From positions 1 through 8,682 of the forward strand of contig JAFGPY010000232.1 in assembly GCA_016935955.1 (NCBI GenBank): DNA of 8,682 bases, read 5' to 3'. Below are positions 4,990-8,682 of the stretch, piece after piece (position 1 is the first letter of the stretch; each line of letters begins with the position of its first letter). Source of the DNA: Planctomycetota bacterium. Lineage in GTDB: Bacteria > Planctomycetota > Phycisphaerae > FEN-1346 > JAACEH01. A model generated the notes under the pieces. The model had not been told where the DNA came from. It saw only the letters and a program-made list of their open reading frames with translations, and searched no databases. The position numbers and the translations under genes are program-made.

Positions 4990-6198
4990 ATGGGACTGGG
5001 ATTCCTCGTAAAGGCCGATGTGCCAGGACGCGGGCTTCTGCGGCGAAGGCCAAGCCAGAATGCCTTGTTTTCCGAGATCTGCGCCGCAATCCGTAGTCTA
5101 ACCAGCGACCCGCTTATGGCACGAATGTTCATCACCCATACGGATGAGCACACGCTGTCAGTGACACTGCATCCTTGTGCAGAGCCGGTGGAGTTTCTCT
5201 GGCAGCCTGATCAGACAATCGAAGTCTCGGCAAAGACATCCACGGTCGGGCCTGGGTACCATGCCCACGTAGTTGATCTGCTGAATCGGGTTGGTTCGGA
5301 ACTGAGCCTGCGGTGGGACTGGGCGGAAGAGGGAGCCGATGAGACAGGCTTCGCTAACAGTGACAACTTTGATGCTCTTCAGCGCGAGATGGCCACGTTT
5401 CTGAAGGCGCTGGGCGATGTGCCACTGGAACAGAGTGGCAAAGGCCACACTAACCTGATGCTCAACATGGCCTGCGGGTATCCCGCACCAGAAATGGACA
5501 GCTTCGTTATATCGCCGCTGGGGCCGCTGTCCGAGGACTGGTGCCGGGAGTTGACACACGCTGGCGGCGAGACGCTGGCCCAGATGTGCCGGGAATACTA
5601 TCCTTGGTGGGAGCGCGCTCCGGACGCGGTCTGCTGGCGGAGTATCGGGCTCTACCTGATGTGGTGCGAGGTCCGCTGGCACGTGCCCACTGAGGAGCGG
5701 GAACGCGCCACCTGCCAACTGGCGCTCGACTGCATGGAGCGTGCCGCCTCCCAGGATGCTGGCATACAACTGCCAACGTCCGAAATCCAAGAACTGAGAC
5801 GCCTGTTGACTTGGCCCAAGGACGCGCCGCCCCAGCTGCCAGAACCGCAGGGCATCGGCTATCGTCGCCGCAACATGATCCATGCGCTCACCGGGGGCTG
5901 GACGATCAGATTGCCGGGCTATTACTACGAAACGTGGGAGGACGACGGCGCCATGGCCGTGTTCTGGTTTGGCGGGCGGACCGTGCGCTTCACGTCCTTC
6001 ACAATGACCAGCAAGGACGGGCAACCAGCTTCACCGCGAAGCATGCTGAGCGAGAAGACGCCTGAGAAGTTGCAGGGCGCTGAGGTCGTCGATCTGGACA
6101 ACCAGCACCTTCAGGGGTGGGCCACGATACGGCCCGCCGAGGAGGATGGCCAGCCGTTGGTTCCCTTCCGCAGATGGCCGGCAGGCACGCGAACCTGA
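4990..6198 (+). CDS. Uncharacterised ~402-aa protein, last gene of the RNA-repair operon, C-terminus probably replaced
   Basis: I do not recognise the family. The protein has no signal peptide or membrane segment. Its N-terminal half (about 35-150) looks alpha/beta (MARMFITHTDEHTLSVTLHP, VEFLWQPDQTIEVSAKT). The middle is helical and rich in Trp and Cys (REYYPWWERAPDAVCWRSIGLYLMWCEVRW). The last third looks like an aromatic beta-sheet domain (HALTGGWTIRLPGYYYETW, MAVFWFGGRTVRFTSF). The ATG at 4990 has AAGGGAG 7 nt upstream, overlapping the hen1 stop, so it belongs to the operon. The sampled 5' half is about 53% GC, low like the 161-aa gene. The final 14 residues or so are read from what appears to be the antisense of a truncated gene on the other strand, so the native C-terminus is probably lost. 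A role in substrate recognition or control is possible but unproven. Confidence 0.83.
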   Translation: MGLGFLVKADVPGRGLLRRRPSQNALFSEICAAIRSLTSDPLMARMFITHTDEHTLSVTLHPCAEPVEFLWQPDQTIEVSAKTSTVGPGYHAHVVDLLNRVGSELSLRWDWAEEGADETGFANSDNFDALQREMATFLKALGDVPLEQSGKGHTNLMLNMACGYPAPEMDSFVISPLGPLSEDWCRELTHAGGETLAQMCREYYPWWERAPDAVCWRSIGLYLMWCEVRWHVPTEERERATCQLALDCMERAASQDAGIQLPTSEIQELRRLLTWPKDAPPQLPEPQGIGYRRRNMIHALTGGWTIRLPGYYYETWEDDGAMAVFWFGGRTVRFTSFTMTSKDGQPASPRSMLSEKTPEKLQGAEVVDLDNQHLQGWATIRPAEEDGQPLVPFRRWPAGTRT

Positions 6199-6806
6199 TC
6201 GAGCTTGCGGACCCGCAGGGCCACGCGCCGCTTCGTGTCGGCGTCGAGGTCTTTCTCGGCCTTGTCCCAACCGCGAAGCAACGCGCCCTTGGCGTCCACG
6301 AAGGCGTCCAGCGGATACGGCTCGGCCATCGACTTGCCCGCCGCCAGGTGGCCGCGGGCGATCTCCTTGCCGTTCAGGTAGACCGCCGCGCCGCCCTGGT
6401 ACAGGAGCGTCAGCGTCAGGCCCTTCACCTGCGACGGGTCCGTCACGCTGAAGTAGCCTCGCATGCACAGGCGCGACAGATATGGCGTGCGGGCCGACAT
6501 TCGCCCGGGGCCGCGCAGCCAGGTGCTGTCGTCGAACTCCAGATCGGTCCAGCCCTGCGGCACGTCGGCCGTCGCCATATCCATCCACTGGTAGCCGTAC
6601 GTGATGGGCGCGAGTTTCCCGCGGTCGGCGATGACCGGCGGCTGGAGCGCGTGGTACATCCGCCAGAAACCGTACGTGTCGAGAACCACCGGCTGCGTCT
6701 CGGGCACCTTGCGGCTCGGGGTGTCGGCGGCACTCACGGTTGCGGCGTACACTGTGACTATCAGGGCGAGAACGATAAGAACGCGCCTCCGATGAGCGGT
6801 CATCAT
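6111..6806 (-). pseudogene. 3'-truncated gene for a secreted protein with a galactose-binding-like N-terminal domain
   Basis: The - strand frame starts MMTAHRRRVLIVLALIVTVY, a clear signal peptide with basic residues, a hydrophobic core and cleavage after about VSAA, so the product would be exported. AAGGGG lies 4 nt before the ATG at 6806. The mature part contains DTYGFWRMYHALQPP, GYQWMDMATADVP, a WTDLEFDDSTW segment and VYLNGKEIARGH. The last two recall the jelly-roll accessory domains of glycoside-active enzymes. VPAGHLRKGTN is normally followed by more protein in such domains; here the frame breaks and stops at 6111. The visible 232 codons look like the N-terminal piece of a longer protein cut by the junction near 6150. 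A one-base shift near 6155 would give LAI, so a simple frameshift is the alternative. Confidence 0.6.
6135..6165. other. Probable recombination junction at the right border of the RNA-repair island
   Basis: Two convergent genes collide here with an 88-bp tail-to-tail overlap (6111-6198), and each appears to lose its proper end. On the - strand a secreted protein reads well down to RKGTN (Asn codon at 6156-6158), where related proteins usually continue LAIE, and then runs into SSSAGRIVAHP and a stop. On the + strand the 402-aa protein becomes antisense to that gene from about residue 388. A join near 6150 explains both. It could be a natural insertion with deletion or an assembly chimera. Confidence 0.5.
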
Positions 6807-6975
6807 AGAACCCCTTGTTCCCAAGTTGCGGCTATCGGGCAACGTCCCGTACCGTGCGCACGGGAACACGCAATGTCTCGTCAGGCACTCGTTGAACACC
6901 GGGGGCCAAAGTCGGGTAACTGTCAAAACGCGGCGGACCTTTGATGCGAGACGAATGCGAGGTGACTGCCGGGGT
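6807..6975 (-). other. Intergenic spacer between the two secreted-protein genes
   Basis: This 169-nt gap separates the stop of the large - strand gene from the signal-peptide gene. It contains a perfect -35-like TTGACA on the - strand (6926-6921), but I find no convincing -10 at the right distance. It also contains the 12-bp palindrome CCGTGCGCACGG (6852-6863), which overlaps an inverted repeat TCCCGT/ACGGGA (6845-6850, 6860-6865). The palindrome may be an operator or part of a hairpin in the leader. No terminator with a T-run is evident. Confidence 0.35.
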
Positions 6976-8682
6976 CTACGGCTTCTTCTCCATCAACTCG
7001 ATAGCCTTTCGATAGCGGCTGTCGTCGTGCTGCTTCTTCCAGCCGTCGATCGGCGGCATGCCCTCGTCGGTCCGATGCTTCGCCCACATCTCGTTGACGA
7101 AGTCGTCCCAGGCCTGTCCCTGGCGGGCCCAGTCGGCCGAGTGATCGCCCACGTTCGTCTCCTTGAGGACCTTGACGAACTCGGCGTCGTTCTCGTACAT
7201 CCAGCGGTCCACGTAGTCGAAGAACGCATCGTGATTCCAGACCTTCTCTGCCTTCATGAGCCGCATGGCCAGACCCTGGGCCGCCCAGCCGACGCTCGTG
7301 CAACAGCGACGGTACGATTCGCTCATCTTGTCGCCGCGTCGCGACGCCCCCGCGCCCAGTCCGCCCCAGGTCTCCGGGTGCCGGTGCTCGTACGGTCCGG
7401 AACCCGGCCGCCCGGCGCCGGTCTTGGCGTCGATCGCCCGATGGCCGCAGAAGACCACCTTCGCCCCGGTCCAACAGTCGCCGTAGGCCGTCTGCTCGTC
7501 TTCGCCGAAGCTGACCGTCGGGAAGGAGCGGTTGACGTTGGCCAACTCGTCGTCGCCCAGCAGCAGTCCGGCGAAGACGATCGGGATCTTCCGGCCGCTG
7601 CCGTGTCCGCCGAAGGCTTCCCAGCCCGGGTGCCCGGCGCGGACGATCGAGCCCAGGTCGATGCCGATCTGCACGAAGTTCACGAGCAACGGCTCCTTTT
7701 CCTCGGGCGTCAGGTCCGTGCACAAGAGCAGGGCGGTGATGCCCGCCACGCGGCCGTACTCCAGGCCGTATTGCGGCATGTTCTCCACCGGCTCCTCGAA
7801 ACCGAAGAAGCCCGTGCCCAGCCACGGCCGCTGCGTGAACCGCACGTAGAGCCCGACGTTGGCCATGCTCTTCGGACGCTCGGCGCGGGGCAACAGGTCG
7901 CGCTTCAGGTTCCGGGCCAGGTAGACGGTCTGCTTGCGGTCGCAGTAGCCGGGACGGAAGGCGTCGGCCGGTTGCGGCTCGGCCACACAGGTCAGAACGG
8001 CCGCCGTGCGGATCGGGCTGCCGTCGCCCTTGCCGCGCTGGATCTTGTTGCGGAGCTGGGCCGGCAGGACCAACCCGGCAGGCATGCTAATCGTCGCCAC
8101 CAGCGAGTCGCCGGGCTTCATTGCCGCCGGCAGACGCTGGACGAGCGAAGGCTCATAGAAGTTGCGAACGCCGCTGTCGTAGGAGACCTTCTGCGCCGCG
8201 GGCGGGTTGAGCATGAAACCGTTGCGGACCCGCTTGGTCTTGGGATGCTCGATCTCATGTTTGTCGAGTTCGATTTCCGGGATCTCATCGTCATAGAGCG
8301 GCTTGGGATCCAGGGCCTTCACGGTCACCGGGCCGACGACGTACCAGTCGCCGTTCACGAATTGACCGACGCGGGCCGGCTCGGCGAACGTCCAGGTGAT
8401 GCCGTACTGGCTGACGCTCTCCTTGAGCGGCAGGTCTTCCAGCTTCGGCGTCGCCGGGGCATTGTCCGGCGTCGTCACGGCGCGAGTGCCCTTGATCGGC
8501 GTCCACGGGCTCGGCCCCTGGACGGTCGGCGCCACGGGCTGCACCTTCGGCGCGTAGGTCACCGGGCCGCCGAGCGTCACCGACATGTCGTCAATGTACA
8601 GCGTCTGCTCACGTCCCTTGCCGTCGTCGCCGTAGAGGGCGATGGCGTTGAAGCCCTTGAGCCCGCTCTTGGCCGCATCGAA
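6976..8682 (-). CDS. Large probably secreted protein of unknown function, 5' end outside the window
   Basis: The - strand frame is open from the window edge to a TAG at 6976-6978, giving 568 codons. The Met at 8586 is internal: the frame continues upstream as in-frame protein ending LYIDDMSVTLGG, which resembles the last strands of a carbohydrate-binding or concanavalin-like domain. The rest is soluble, with DSLVATISMPAG, a basic stretch, then GHPGWEAFGGHGSGRKIPIVFAGLLL, HRHPETWGG, ESYRRCCTSVGWAAQGLAMRL and a helical, acidic/aromatic C-terminus ending in IELMEKKP. The mixture of beta-sandwich and helical segments is reminiscent of large exported polysaccharide-associated proteins of planctomycetes, but I cannot name a family or reaction. 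It lies upstream of the truncated signal-peptide gene on the same strand and has no visible link to RNA repair. Confidence 0.88.
   Translation of the reverse strand, partial: FDAAKSGLKGFNAIALYGDDGKGREQTLYIDDMSVTLGGPVTYAPKVQPVAPTVQGPSPWTPIKGTRAVTTPDNAPATPKLEDLPLKESVSQYGITWTFAEPARVGQFVNGDWYVVGPVTVKALDPKPLYDDEIPEIELDKHEIEHPKTKRVRNGFMLNPPAAQKVSYDSGVRNFYEPSLVQRLPAAMKPGDSLVATISMPAGLVLPAQLRNKIQRGKGDGSPIRTAAVLTCVAEPQPADAFRPGYCDRKQTVYLARNLKRDLLPRAERPKSMANVGLYVRFTQRPWLGTGFFGFEEPVENMPQYGLEYGRVAGITALLLCTDLTPEEKEPLLVNFVQIGIDLGSIVRAGHPGWEAFGGHGSGRKIPIVFAGLLLGDDELANVNRSFPTVSFGEDEQTAYGDCWTGAKVVFCGHRAIDAKTGAGRPGSGPYEHRHPETWGGLGAGASRRGDKMSESYRRCCTSVGWAAQGLAMRLMKAEKVWNHDAFFDYVDRWMYENDAEFVKVLKETNVGDHSADWARQGQAWDDFVNEMWAKHRTDEGMPPIDGWKKQHDDSRYRKAIELMEKKP

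Noticed and set aside
6117..6944. A 275-aa + strand frame across the truncated secreted-protein gene
   Set aside because: It is antisense to a convincing signal peptide and domain sequence; the composition is shadow-like and there is no ribosome site.
8584..8586. ATG at 8586 as the true start of the large - strand gene
   Set aside because: The frame stays open to the window edge and the upstream residues look like in-frame protein; no ribosome site stands before this ATG.

Overview
The window is GC-rich bacterial DNA holding an RNA-repair gene cluster on the + strand, between an IS200-type insertion element on the left and two - strand genes for secreted proteins on the right. The organism is probably a planctomycete or close relative. 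That rests only on high GC (about 68-70% in hand-counted stretches of rtcB and hen1) and on the style of the large secreted proteins, so it is weak.

Left edge (1-371): the 3' part of an IS200/IS605-family HUH transposase gene, two tandem GC hairpins, and the right-end hairpin of the element ending near TCAA. The element abuts a remnant (about 366-408) of a tRNA-mimicking RNA gene.

372-591 encodes no protein but holds the most interesting object here: a circularly permuted tRNA-like RNA. Its order is T-arm, then an acceptor-like stem closed by a GCCA loop, then D-arm. Both strands meet in an anticodon-like stem that continues into a long basal stem. This is the architecture of bacterial Y RNAs of the YrlA type, and the basal stem carries sequences matching the Ro60-binding motifs of bacterial Y RNAs. 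A sigma-54-like -24/-12 promoter lies in its 5' flank.

592-6198 is a tight operon with 4-11 nt gaps: rtcA (RNA 3'-phosphate cyclase), rtcB (RNA ligase), an unknown 161-aa protein, hen1 (RNA 3'-end 2'-O-methyltransferase) and an unknown protein of about 402 aa. Y RNA plus rtcA/rtcB recalls the rsr-yrlBA-rtcBA operon of Salmonella, although rsr (Ro60) and the regulator rtcR are not in the window. Hen1 is best known as the partner of the Pnkp repair enzyme, so finding it with RtcA/RtcB and no Pnkp is unusual. The likely joint role is repair, end-marking or sensing of RNAs, probably tRNAs, broken at the anticodon. The two unknown genes look lower in GC (about 53-56% in sampled lines), which suggests a separate origin or fast evolution.

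Right edge (about 6111-8682): two genes on the - strand. One is a large protein running off the window edge. The other has a signal peptide and appears to have lost its C-terminal part where it collides tail-to-tail with the operon's last gene, near position 6150. That point looks like a recombination junction and probably marks the right border of the RNA-repair island.
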